In this document: positions 16,802 to 24,190 of the stretch, piece by piece | How the letters are laid out: every line of letters starts with the position of its first letter | Position numbering within the stretch: position 1 is the stretch's first letter | Assembly: GCA_009929445.1 (NCBI GenBank) | Contig: SAAL01000028.1 | Location: forward strand, 1-38,472 | Origin: Bacteroidia bacterium | Lineage (GTDB): Bacteria > Bacteroidota > Bacteroidia > Bacteroidales > Paludibacteraceae | Direction of reading: 5' to 3' | DNA: 38,472 bases | Made by a program: the position numbers and the translations under genes | Notes under the pieces: model-generated | What the model was told of the DNA's origin: nothing | The model's database searches: none | The model's input: the letters and a program-made list of their open reading frames with translations, nothing else

Positions 16802-16875
16802 TGGGCGTTGACGGATTCGAACCGCCGACCCCTCCGATATATCGGAGTGTTCTGAACCAGCTGAGCTAAACGTTG
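16802..16875 (-). pseudogene. Degenerate tRNA (tRNA-Val-like) gene
   Basis: Read on the minus strand there is a D-arm (GCTCAGCTGGTTCAGAAC), an anticodon arm, a 5-nt variable loop (GGGTC), a T-arm (GGCGG TTCGAAT CCGTC) and acceptor 3' side AACGCCC plus discriminator A. Two defects are visible. The anticodon arm is the perfect palindrome CTCCGATATATCGGAG, giving a 6-nt loop instead of 7. The 5' acceptor strand is CAACGTT instead of GGGCGTT, leaving only four acceptor pairs. The 31 bp at 16801-16831 are identical to 17374-17404. It is probably a decayed tRNA or recombination product, not a working gene. Confidence 0.6.
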
Positions 16876-16879
16876 TAAA

Positions 16880-17088
16880 TTAACGTGAGTTCGATATAAT
16901 TTTTGTCCGTAAGACATCTATGTCAATAAAATGAATTTATCGGTTACATTTTTTCCGTAGGGAATATATCCCCTCCGGGGAATTAGGTCCTATTTAATAT
17001 ATTTTACTATTGATATTAATTCCCTATGGGAAATTAAAAAGCTTTCATTCAAGTAGATGTCCTAATTCTTATATCGAACTCACGTTAA
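16880..17088. repeat. 209-bp element with perfect 20-bp terminal inverted repeats
   Basis: The left end TTAACGTGAGTTCGATATAA (16880-16899) and right end (17069-17088) are exact reverse complements. Just inside, GACATCTA / TAGATGTC are also inverted. No coding frame lies inside. It abuts the 5' end of the tRNA-like sequence and overlaps the stop codon of the GIY-YIG gene. It is MITE-like; no certain target-site duplication is seen. Together with the terminator and tRNA-like gene, this fills the 324-bp gap after radA. Confidence 0.65.
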
Positions 17089-17321
17089 ATTAAATTTTCT
17101 ATATAGCTTCTGCTTTTTTGAGATTTTATAAATAGTTCGGCCTTGTAAGCATCGCTTTTAGTCGGAAATTCTTTTTGATAAACTAATTTCCAGGGAATTC
17201 CTGTCTTTGTGAATTTACTCCCTCCTCTATTGTGCCGCTTTACCCTATCCTCCAGATTTCCGGTAGAGCCGGTATAGTAGATATCCAATTTTTCGGAATA
17301 TAGTATGTACACGCAGAACAT
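17085..17321 (-). CDS. Small GIY-YIG nuclease
   Basis: The protein has 78 aa, a single GIY-YIG domain of the UPF0213 type. The diagnostic motifs are VYILYS (GIY position) and YYTGST (YIG position), then the catalytic Arg in LEDRVKRHN and the Glu in AYKAELFIK. Such stand-alone domains are single-strand or structure-cutting nucleases of uncertain role. It starts 53 bp downstream of the tRNA-Val 3' fragment, past a hairpin, and its stop codon is inside the 20-bp inverted repeat of the neighbouring element. A homing-like link to the tRNA locus is possible. Confidence 0.85.
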   Translation of the reverse strand: MFCVYILYSEKLDIYYTGSTGNLEDRVKRHNRGGSKFTKTGIPWKLVYQKEFPTKSDAYKAELFIKSQKSRSYIENLI

Positions 17322-17336
17322 AGGTTAAAAATTAAA

Positions 17337-17367
17337 AAAGTCGAACATATTTCTACATTCGACTTTT
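17337..17367 (-). terminator. Terminator below tRNA-Val
   Basis: AAAAGTCGAA, a 11-12-nt loop, then TTCGACTTTT gives a 10-bp stem with T runs on both strands. It lies immediately 3' of the tRNA-Val fragment on the minus strand and ahead of the GIY-YIG start codon. Confidence 0.7.
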
Positions 17368-17374
17368 ATGAAAG

Positions 17375-17421
17375 TGGGCGTTGACGGATTCGAACCGCCG
17401 ACCCTCTGCTTGTAAGGCAGA
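17375..17421 (-). tRNA. tRNA-Val(UAC) 3' part, att site of the island
   Basis: On the minus strand there is a complete anticodon arm (TCTGC CTTACAA GCAGA, anticodon TAC), variable loop GGGTC, T-arm and acceptor 3' side AACGCCC plus A. The homology stops abruptly at about position 26; the expected D-arm is replaced by unrelated AT-rich sequence. This is what remains at one end when a tyrosine-recombinase element inserts in a tRNA gene. I infer that the 5' half, joined to an element-borne 3' half, lies at the far end beyond this window. Confidence 0.75.
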
Positions 17422-17511
17422 AAGGTATCTATTTCTTTTATTTTTATCGTTTTTTAAATATTTATATATACCTCATATTTAGTTATATAAATATTTTTGC
17501 CTTATAAGGTA

Positions 17512-17542
17512 TTGTTTTTATTTTGATATATTTGTTACTTTG
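17512..17542 (+). promoter_or_regulatory. Promoter of the integrase gene
   Basis: TTG (17512-17514), a 21-bp spacer and TACTTTG (17536-17542) match the Bacteroidetes pattern. A very similar arrangement precedes the gene at 21412. The start codon is 35 bp downstream. Confidence 0.55.
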
Positions 17543-17562
17543 TGGGCAAATTGTGGGCAAAT
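17541..17562. repeat. Tandem 11-bp repeat before integrase
   Basis: TGTGGGCAAAT occurs twice in direct succession between the integrase promoter and its start codon. The position fits arm-type integrase binding sites or an autoregulatory operator. It also resembles the GTGGGC at the tRNA 3' end. The role is inferred. Confidence 0.5.
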
Positions 17563-17576
17563 AAAAATACGATATT

Positions 17577-18833
17577 ATGCTTAAATATGAATTTACAAAC
17601 GGGAGTGTTTCATTGTTTATTGACAAGCGTCGGGCAAACAAAGAGAATGCTTTTCCTCTTAAATGGAGAGTTTATTATAAACGTAAGAGAACGGATTATC
17701 CAATCAGGGTTTTTCTAACAGAAGAAGAATGGGAGTTGCTTCCTACTTCAAAGATCAAGAAGTTGTCAGATTTGCGAAAAGAAATAATACCTTACTTCAA
17801 TAACGTATTAGTCAAAAACATAAATGAACTTTTACGTAATAACAGTTTTTCAATTGAGCAATTTAATCATAATCTAGGAAAATCCGATATCCTTACCGTC
17901 AATGATGCTTTTAACGTAAAAATAAAATCGTTGCAAGAAAATGACAAAATCTCAAATTCCATCATTTATCAATGCTCGTTGAATAGTTTAGAAAAATTTG
18001 CTGGAGAGAAAATATCATTCTCTAAGATTACACCGAAATTTTTGAAAGAATATCAACAAGATATGGAGAAAAATGAAATCCGAAGAAGTACAATCGGGAT
18101 GTATGTACGGTGTTTGAGAGCAATTATCAACAACAATGGCGAGCCCTATCTCACGGATGCCAATTACCCTTTCGGCAAAGGAAAATACATCGTACCCACT
18201 GGTTCCGGCAGAGAAATGGCTTTGCAGTTGCCGGATATTCATTTACTTGAAGCTTATGATTGTGATGATGCAGTAACCGAGCAATGTCGCGATATGTGGC
18301 TGTTCTCGTTCTATTGTAGTGGCGCAAATTTCAATGATATTTGTAAGTTTAAGTACAAAAATATAAAGAACGGTGAAATATACTTTATCCGTCAAAAGAC
18401 GAAAAGTACTACTCAAGACCAAAAAGATATTGTTGTGCCGATTTTAGAGCCGATGCAAAAGATTATTGATAAGCACGGAAATGAAAGTACTGACAAAGAA
18501 AACTATATATTCCCATTTCTGAATGACACAAATACGGAGCAAGAACGTTTTCTCAAAACCCAAAATCTGATACGTTTGACGAATAAGAAAATCAAACTTA
18601 TCGCAAAGAAAATTGGCTTAATGGACGGCATTAGCACCTACACGGCACGCCACTCTTACGCCACTATTTTGGCAAAACTCAGAGTGCCGGAAAGCTTTAT
18701 CGCCGAACAATTGGGACACTCGAAACGGACAGTAACACAAAACTATTTTGATAGTTATACCAAAGAGGAGCGGGTGAGTTTTAATAGCTTGCTACTTCAA
18801 TCCAATTCAGGAAAAATGGAGGCTGACGTGTGA
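17577..18833 (+). CDS. int: Tyrosine recombinase (integrase)
   Basis: The protein has 418 aa. The N-terminal arm and SAM-like core-binding regions (about 1-205) precede a catalytic domain (about 215-400). Box II is YTARHSYAT (Arg and His near 356), followed by LGHSKRTVTQNYFD with the His and nucleophilic Tyr (near 388). The beta-sheet Lys is probably in RQKTKST. The box I Arg is not obvious: the region reads CSGANFNDICKFKYKNI with Asn where TGLR is usual. IntDOT of CTnDOT also lacks this Arg, so activity is still likely. It catalyses integration and excision at the adjacent tRNA-Val att site. Confidence 0.93.
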   Translation: MLKYEFTNGSVSLFIDKRRANKENAFPLKWRVYYKRKRTDYPIRVFLTEEEWELLPTSKIKKLSDLRKEIIPYFNNVLVKNINELLRNNSFSIEQFNHNLGKSDILTVNDAFNVKIKSLQENDKISNSIIYQCSLNSLEKFAGEKISFSKITPKFLKEYQQDMEKNEIRRSTIGMYVRCLRAIINNNGEPYLTDANYPFGKGKYIVPTGSGREMALQLPDIHLLEAYDCDDAVTEQCRDMWLFSFYCSGANFNDICKFKYKNIKNGEIYFIRQKTKSTTQDQKDIVVPILEPMQKIIDKHGNESTDKENYIFPFLNDTNTEQERFLKTQNLIRLTNKKIKLIAKKIGLMDGISTYTARHSYATILAKLRVPESFIAEQLGHSKRTVTQNYFDSYTKEERVSFNSLLLQSNSGKMEADV

Positions 18834-18838
18834 TGAAA

Positions 18839-18989
18839 TGTCCAGTTTATTGCATTAAAAACTGGACAAACTATTTAAATTCGAAGTCGATTTTTACAAA
18901 ATAAATAATTGTCAAGTAAATTGAGCAAAATACTTGACAGTTTTTGAATTTGATAAAAATGTCCAGTTTTTTATATAATAAACTGGACA
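18839..18989. promoter_or_regulatory. Three 30-bp inverted repeats, probable AbiEi operators
   Basis: Site 1 is 18839-18868 (TGTCCAGTTT, 10 nt, AAACTGGACA). Site 2 is 18910-18939 (TGTCAAGTA, 12 nt, TACTTGACA). Site 3 is 18960-18989 (TGTCCAGTTT, 10 nt, AAACTGGACA). All three span 30 bp, and half-sites share TGTC(A/C)AGT. Site 3 sits directly upstream of the -7 box of the abiE operon. Known AbiEi antitoxins bind paired inverted repeats to repress their own promoter. Site 1 could double as the integrase terminator. Confidence 0.7.
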
Positions 18990-18996
18990 AAATATG

Positions 18997-19004
18997 TAAC
19001 TTTG
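18997..19004 (+). promoter_or_regulatory. -7 box of the abiE operon
   Basis: TAACTTTG lies 16 bp before the AbiEi start codon and 7 bp after operator 3, so a protein bound there would block the promoter. Confidence 0.65.
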
Positions 19005-19020
19005 CTGAAAATAACGGTTT

Positions 19021-19746
19021 ATGAATATTACTGAATTTATACAAGACAGAATAAATAGATTTTCAAAAGGATATGTTTTTTCTTATTCCGATTTAGGCAC
19101 TAATCCTAAGAATAAAGAGGCTACAATAAAAGCACTTAATAGGATGGTTGAAAGCGGACTATTGGATAAAGTTTCGAAAGGAAGATTTTATAAACCCGAA
19201 ACAACAGAGTTTGGAGTTTTAGAACCCAATCGGTATCAAGTTGTGAAAGATTTATTAGAGAAAAACGGTAAAATTATCGGATATTTGACCGGCTACAATG
19301 CTTTTAATGAATTGGGACTGACTACTCAGCTACCCAATATAATCCAGATAGGTAGAAACGAAATTCGTCCGCCGATACAACGTGGAATTTACAAAATCAC
19401 ATTTATTCGGCAAAACAATATTATAACAAAAGAGAACGTTGAGTACTTGAAAATTCTTGATGTGATTAAACTGATAAAGAAAATCCCGGACACCACAGTC
19501 AATAATTCAATACTGAAATTACGTTCAATTATAAAAAACATACCTACAGGTAAAATACAGTATATTAATAAATTGGCTGTTAAATATCCGCCTTCTACAA
19601 GAGCTTTGTTTGGAGCAATGGTTGAATTGGAATTTGAAGAAAACACAGCCAACGGCATTCGAACTTCGCTAAACCCTATTACCCAATACAACTTGGGTAT
19701 TTCAAAAAAAACATTACCTAACGTAGAAAACTGGAACATAAAATGA
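19021..19746 (+). CDS. abiEi: AbiEi-type antitoxin (DUF6088 family)
   Basis: The protein has 241 aa. The N-terminal winged helix (about 1-65; GYVFSYSDLG, then ALNRMVESGLLDKVSKGRFYKP) is typical of AbiEi/DUF6088. The C-terminal antitoxin domain continues with YLTGYNAFNELGLTTQLPNIIQIG. In type IV AbiE systems this protein counters the nucleotidyltransferase toxin and represses the operon. Its stop overlaps the toxin start (ATGA, 19743-19746), so the two are translationally coupled. It should bind the three inverted repeats just upstream. Confidence 0.88.
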   Translation: MNITEFIQDRINRFSKGYVFSYSDLGTNPKNKEATIKALNRMVESGLLDKVSKGRFYKPETTEFGVLEPNRYQVVKDLLEKNGKIIGYLTGYNAFNELGLTTQLPNIIQIGRNEIRPPIQRGIYKITFIRQNNIITKENVEYLKILDVIKLIKKIPDTTVNNSILKLRSIIKNIPTGKIQYINKLAVKYPPSTRALFGAMVELEFEENTANGIRTSLNPITQYNLGISKKTLPNVENWNIK

Positions 19747-20687
19747 ACCTACATTCAAATAAAACTCTTTTCGAAAATATAATTCGTGCAACATCTGAAA
19801 AGTACAAGATTAATCCGATATTTATCGAAAAAGATTACTGGATAACCAAGGCGTTGTATCATTTATCCATTTCGGAATATTGTGAAAATGTCGTTTTTAA
19901 GGGAGGTACATCCCTGTCAAAAGCATACCAAATTATTCAACGATTTTCAGAAGATATTGATATTGCCATATTGCATCAAGAAAGTTTTACAGGAAACCAG
20001 GTCAAGAGCCTTATACGGAACGTAGAAAAATCATTGGCAACCGATTTAGAGGAAATCGAATACAATAATTTGACCAGTAAAGGCTCGCGATTCAGAAAAT
20101 CCGTATATCAGTATGTATCAGTTGATAAATTGAACAAGTCGAACCGTTTGATAATGGAAATCAACTCATTTGCTAATCCTATTCCTTTTGAAAAGTTGCC
20201 TATAAAAAGTTTCGTGTATGATTTTTTGGTAAACGAAAACCGTTCTGACTATATTGAACAGTACTTGCTAAATCCCTTCGAAATCAATGTTTTGAGTAAA
20301 AATCAAACTCTGCTTGAAAAATTGGTTTCATTGATACGGTTTTCATTTGACGAGGATATCGTTCGTTCTTTATCGTCGAAAATCCGACATTTTTATGACA
20401 TTTATTTCTTATTGTCAGATAAGGATTGCGTTTCTTTTGTATATTCAACAAGCTTTTTTGAACAATTTCAAATACTTTTGGTTCACGACCAACAAACATT
20501 TAATGAGCCAATAGGTTGGAGAGAAAAATCATTGGTAGCATCTCCATTAATCTCTAATTTCCAATCGTTATGGGAACAGTTGAAGGAGCAATATACAAAT
20601 GAATTATCGGTTCTTGCTTTCAGAGAAATTCCATCGGAGGATGATGTTAGAATTAAGTTTGAAGAATTACTCACATTATTGAAATAA
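19743..20687 (+). CDS. abiEii: AbiEii nucleotidyltransferase toxin
   Basis: The protein has 314 aa. The nucleotidyltransferase motif is VFKGGTSLSKAY (about residues 52-63) followed by FSEDIDIAI (about 70-78), the GG(S/T)...DxD signature of AbiEii/AbiGii. Members add nucleotides to tRNA or related targets and stop growth on phage infection. The last 150 residues carry the helical domain (SSKIRHFYDIYFLL). It pairs with the upstream antitoxin in an abortive-infection or element-stability role. Confidence 0.93.
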   Translation: MNLHSNKTLFENIIRATSEKYKINPIFIEKDYWITKALYHLSISEYCENVVFKGGTSLSKAYQIIQRFSEDIDIAILHQESFTGNQVKSLIRNVEKSLATDLEEIEYNNLTSKGSRFRKSVYQYVSVDKLNKSNRLIMEINSFANPIPFEKLPIKSFVYDFLVNENRSDYIEQYLLNPFEINVLSKNQTLLEKLVSLIRFSFDEDIVRSLSSKIRHFYDIYFLLSDKDCVSFVYSTSFFEQFQILLVHDQQTFNEPIGWREKSLVASPLISNFQSLWEQLKEQYTNELSVLAFREIPSEDDVRIKFEELLTLLK

Positions 20688-20691
20688 CGCC

Positions 20692-21096
20692 ATGCCCCGT
20701 CCCCGCAAAAAGACTTTTCCTCTTTCAGACTTGAAATGTTTTGACACCATTTTGGCTGAACTGCAATCTATGCCCGAATTTGAAGATTTTGACATTGAAA
20801 ATGCCGTTATCAGTATAAAACAACGCAAACCAGCTTATACCGCCAAACCGGAAAATATCGAGACCGCCATCAAAAATCTGAAAAAACACATTGAAAAACA
20901 GGGCACGGACAGATTTGAAGAGATGACCAAACAAGAAATGAGTGCACTTTTGGGCATTTCCCGTCCCACATTAGACCGATGGATTGAAGCTGAAATCATA
21001 GAAAGAGGTACAATCGGATTTTGTCACGGTATAGAAATTAGAACATTAACGGCAACTTCGGTGTTGAACAGCTTAGAAGAATTACGCAAAAAATAA
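20692..21096 (+). CDS. Helix-turn-helix protein of unknown role
   Basis: The protein has 134 aa, starting 4 bp after the abiEii stop, so it is probably cotranscribed. The N-terminus is basic (MPRPRKKTFP). A helical middle section precedes a helix-turn-helix near residues 82-105 (TKQEMSALLGISRPTLDRWIEAEII). No family name is certain. It could regulate the AbiE operon or the replication genes, or belong to the mobile-element core rather than to AbiE. Confidence 0.65.
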   Translation: MPRPRKKTFPLSDLKCFDTILAELQSMPEFEDFDIENAVISIKQRKPAYTAKPENIETAIKNLKKHIEKQGTDRFEEMTKQEMSALLGISRPTLDRWIEAEIIERGTIGFCHGIEIRTLTATSVLNSLEELRKK

Positions 21097-21340
21097 TCCC
21101 GTTATATCCTTTTATACAGTATTTTATCCGTTGTTTTTGGATTATATCCCACCATGTTTTTTGAATTATTAACGAAAAAACTTTACTGCTTTACGTTTGG
21201 CGTCGATTGGCTGTGATTGGCGTTCAAAAGTGTTAAAGCATAAAGTGATTTTAGTTTTTATCAGTTTACATTTATTCTCCAAACTTCCTTATAATTCCCT
21301 GTAATTCCTTTAAGCGGATTTATGTAAACCATTTATACGA

Positions 21341-21372
21341 TTTGATATTCAGTTATTTATGATTTTACTTTG
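21341..21372 (+). promoter_or_regulatory. Promoter of the replication block
   Basis: TTTG (21341-21344), a 21-bp spacer and TACTTTG (21366-21372) mirror the integrase promoter. The start codon is at 21412. The rest of the 315-bp gap (21097-21411) is AT-rich, with no gene and no strong repeat visible. Confidence 0.6.
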
Positions 21373-21411
21373 TGGCATCAAATTGAATGTTTCACAAATT
21401 AAAACCAACTA

Positions 21412-21756
21412 ATGATGAATAAAATTATCGTAACTACTCCCGATGAACTCAGGCTTATCGTGAAAAAAGCCGTCATCGGACTAACCCCTCTGCGCGAAGA
21501 ACAAAAGCCTGAATTTGATACCGTAAATCTTGAAACTGCCTTGCAGGTTTTGACCGAAAACGGTTATCCCACTTCCAAAGGAAAAATGTACAAACTCACT
21601 TCCGAGGGAAAAATACCGCACCGCCTGTACAACAACAAGCTTGTTTTCTCCCGTAAGGAGATACTTGAGTGGGCAGAAAGCCAAACAAAGCCAAAACACG
21701 ATGCCACAGAAACCATCCGCGCCGTCGCCCGCAGCGCACGCCGAAAAATGCGTTGA
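21412..21756 (+). CDS. Excisionase-like HTH DNA-binding protein
   Basis: The protein has 114 aa. The central section matches a MerR/excisionase-type winged helix: VNLETALQVLTENGYPTSKGKMYKLTSEGKIPHRLYNNKLVFSRKEILEW, where the SEGKIPHRLYNNKLVFSRKEI stretch is the typical wing. The C-terminus is basic (ARSARRKMR). Such small proteins in Bacteroidetes elements act as directionality factors or replication regulators. Only 4 bp separate it from the helicase start. An alternative start codon lies one codon later. Confidence 0.7.
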   Translation: MMNKIIVTTPDELRLIVKKAVIGLTPLREEQKPEFDTVNLETALQVLTENGYPTSKGKMYKLTSEGKIPHRLYNNKLVFSRKEILEWAESQTKPKHDATETIRAVARSARRKMR

Positions 21757-21760
21757 TGCC

Positions 21761-22969
21761 ATGAAAACCGAATCTTACATCCGGGTAGGCACCACCTATT
21801 ATAAAATAGTGGAAAAACCCATTCTTTCGGGCGAAACGGCAAAAGTACGTGTGGCGTGGAGCATCGAAACCATCCGGCAAGACCATGGAAAGGATTTCAT
21901 CAGCCAGATTCCCAAATACGACGATTTCTGTATCGTGCCCTCTCACACCCGGTACCGGGAGAGAGTGGGCAACTGTTTCAACCTGTACGAACCGTTTGAG
22001 CATTCGCCTGTGCCGGGCGACTGCCAAACCGTTCTGTCCGTCATCCGGCACGTCTTCGGTGAGCAGTATGAACTGGGATTGGACTATGTACAGCTATTGT
22101 ATCTGAATCCGGTTGAAAAGCTACCTATTCTTTTGCTCCTTTCCAAAGAACGTAACACCGGAAAATCTACTTTTCTGAATTTGTTAAAAGATATCTTCGG
22201 AAAGAATATGACCTTCAACACCAACGAAGATTTCCGGAGTCAATTCAATTCCGACTGGGCAAACAAACTGTTAATCGGTATTGAGGAGGTTTTGTTTGAC
22301 AAGCAACAAGACAGCGAACGGTTAAAAAATCTGAGTACCGCTTTTCAGTTCAAGAGCGAAGCCAAAGGGAAAGACCGTGTAGAAACCGTATTTTTCGGTA
22401 AATTTTTACTGTGTTCAAACAACGAGCTCAATCCCATTATGATTCAACCCGGAGAAACGCGTTATTGGGTACGAAAACTACCTGTTTTGGGCAAAACCGA
22501 CACGGAAATCAGGCACAAATTACGAGAAGAAATTCCGGCATTTCTGTACTTCCTTTCTAACAGAAAACTTTCTACCGAAAAGAAATCGCGAATGTGGTTT
22601 GAGCATTCGCTTTTACACACCGATGCCCTGCAACGCATCATCGACTACAACCGCAATTCTTTGGAAGTGGAAATGAAAGAGCTGTTTTTGGAAATAATGG
22701 ACGTTCAGCAAGTTGAGAGCATAAGTTTCTGCCTGACAGATTTGCGCTCATTGTTGATGTTTCAAGGTATCGATACCGATATTTCCCGTTTGCGTAAAAT
22801 CGTCAAGAACCATTGGGAATTATCTCCCAGTCCGAACACGCTCACATACACCACCTACAATCCGATTGGCGACATTTCCCGAAATATTTCATTTTGCGAA
22901 ACCAAAAAGACCGGAAGGTTTTATACCGTGTCGCGGGAGTTTTTGAACGCTTATTTTTTGATGAATTGA
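21761..22969 (+). CDS. SF3-type primase-helicase family protein
   Basis: I place the start at the ATG 4 bp after the upstream stop (MKTESYIRVG), giving about 402 aa. Earlier in-frame ATGs at 21641 and 21701 lie inside the previous gene. The ATPase motifs are LLSKERNTGKSTFLNLL (Walker A, near residue 130), LIGIEEVLFD (Walker B) and FLLCSNNELNP (sensor 1). This pattern fits the DUF5906/SF3-type replicative helicases of plasmids and integrative elements. It would unwind the element's origin together with the primase downstream. Confidence 0.82.
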   Translation: MKTESYIRVGTTYYKIVEKPILSGETAKVRVAWSIETIRQDHGKDFISQIPKYDDFCIVPSHTRYRERVGNCFNLYEPFEHSPVPGDCQTVLSVIRHVFGEQYELGLDYVQLLYLNPVEKLPILLLLSKERNTGKSTFLNLLKDIFGKNMTFNTNEDFRSQFNSDWANKLLIGIEEVLFDKQQDSERLKNLSTAFQFKSEAKGKDRVETVFFGKFLLCSNNELNPIMIQPGETRYWVRKLPVLGKTDTEIRHKLREEIPAFLYFLSNRKLSTEKKSRMWFEHSLLHTDALQRIIDYNRNSLEVEMKELFLEIMDVQQVESISFCLTDLRSLLMFQGIDTDISRLRKIVKNHWELSPSPNTLTYTTYNPIGDISRNISFCETKKTGRFYTVSREFLNAYFLMN

Positions 22970-23301
22970 TGAATATGTTATTTATCTACTTAATAATAAA
23001 GAATATACGTACTCATCAAATCTTCATCAAATGCTCATCAAACAAAAGGACGATGAAAGAAAAAAGCGATTGTTTCTCTTTCATCGGGATATACCCGGGT
23101 GATAAAATGATGAGCGTTTGATGAACAAAAACAATGTTGATAATTAGAGGATTACTCCTGTTTTCATCAATTCATCAAATTCATCACACTTTATTAAACA
23201 GGAAAGAAAAATAAAGAAAATCACGTTCAGCAAAGCTTTTCGGCAAAAAACAATTTTGCTGACGAAAAGAAAAAATAATCACTTAAAAAATCGCTACAAT
23301 T
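22970..23301. other. Iteron-rich candidate replication origin
   Basis: Direct repeats of TCATCAAA occur at 23013, 23024 and 23035 (exact 11-bp spacing), again at 23164 (TCATCAAT) and 23172, partially at 23181, and inverted at 23117-23124 (TTTGATGA). A 10-bp inverted repeat (CGATGAAAGA 23051-23060 with 23077-23086) lies in the middle. The 332-bp gap has no gene and is AT-rich towards its right end. Its position between the helicase and primase genes suggests an origin or initiator-binding region. Confidence 0.6.
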
Positions 23302-24186
23302 ATGAATTCGGAACAAGCCCAACAAATACTCATTGAAAATTATCTGCTGAGTATCGGAATTACTCCGGTGAAACAACGCGGATATAACCTTTGGTACAAA
23401 TCGCCTTTCAGAAACGAAAAAAATCCTTCCTTCAAAGTGAACCGCAGTATCAACCAATGGCACGATTTCGGGAGCGGAGAGAAAGGCAACATCATTGATT
23501 TAGTAATGAAACTACACCAAACAGACAGCGTTTCGGAAGCATTGAGAACCATCGAACAAGCAGTTTCCTTTCCGCAACTTCACTCTTTTTCTTTTCGTCA
23601 GCAGGAGTTTTCGGATGGAATAACCGACTTGGAAATAAAGCCCTTAAATCATCCGGCATTACTGGAATTGCTCAGAAAAAGGAAAATTCCCATCAGTATT
23701 GCATCCAAGTATTGTAAAGAGATTCATTACAGGTTGAACGGTAAATTCTATTTTGCTATCGCTTTTCCCAACGATAAGGGCGGACATGAAACCTTAAATC
23801 CTTGTTTCAAAGGTTGTATTCCGCCCAAAGAGATTACCACGTTCGACCGCAAAACTTCAACGGTATATCTTTTTGAAGGATTTATGGACTATCTCAGCCT
23901 GCTTACTCTGCAAGCCAAGCAAGCCAATATTTCAGCCGTCGTTCTCAATTCGGTTACCAACCTTGAAAAAGCTATTCCGTTTCTCTCCAAGCACGAAAAA
24001 ATAAACGCGTTTTTAGACAATGACGAAGCTGGAAAACAAGCCTTGCTGAAACTTCAAAAGCTGAATTTGACTGTCGCGGATATTTCCAAACGATACGAGG
24101 ATTTTAAAGACGTGAACGATTATTTGTGTGGAAAAAAGATGGAAATCCCGCAAGCAAAACTAAAACCCAAACGACTAAAATTTTAA
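23302..24186 (+). CDS. Toprim primase without zinc-finger cysteines
   Basis: The protein has 294 aa. The N-terminal part keeps the CHC2 primase pattern (SPFRNEKNPSFKVNRSINQW, then HDFGSGEKGNIIDLVM), but the zinc ligands are gone. The Toprim domain (about 175-270) has VYLFEGFMDYLSLL with the catalytic Glu and AFLDNDEAGKQA with the acidic pair. It should synthesize primers for element replication. It is followed 4 bp later by the DUF3408 gene. Confidence 0.85.
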   Translation: MNSEQAQQILIENYLLSIGITPVKQRGYNLWYKSPFRNEKNPSFKVNRSINQWHDFGSGEKGNIIDLVMKLHQTDSVSEALRTIEQAVSFPQLHSFSFRQQEFSDGITDLEIKPLNHPALLELLRKRKIPISIASKYCKEIHYRLNGKFYFAIAFPNDKGGHETLNPCFKGCIPPKEITTFDRKTSTVYLFEGFMDYLSLLTLQAKQANISAVVLNSVTNLEKAIPFLSKHEKINAFLDNDEAGKQALLKLQKLNLTVADISKRYEDFKDVNDYLCGKKMEIPQAKLKPKRLKF

Positions 24187-24190
24187 GATT

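Noticed and set aside
23013-23187. Short regularly spaced repeats as a CRISPR array
   Set aside because: Units are only 8-9 bp at 8-11-bp spacing with one inverted copy, and no cas genes are present; iterons fit better.
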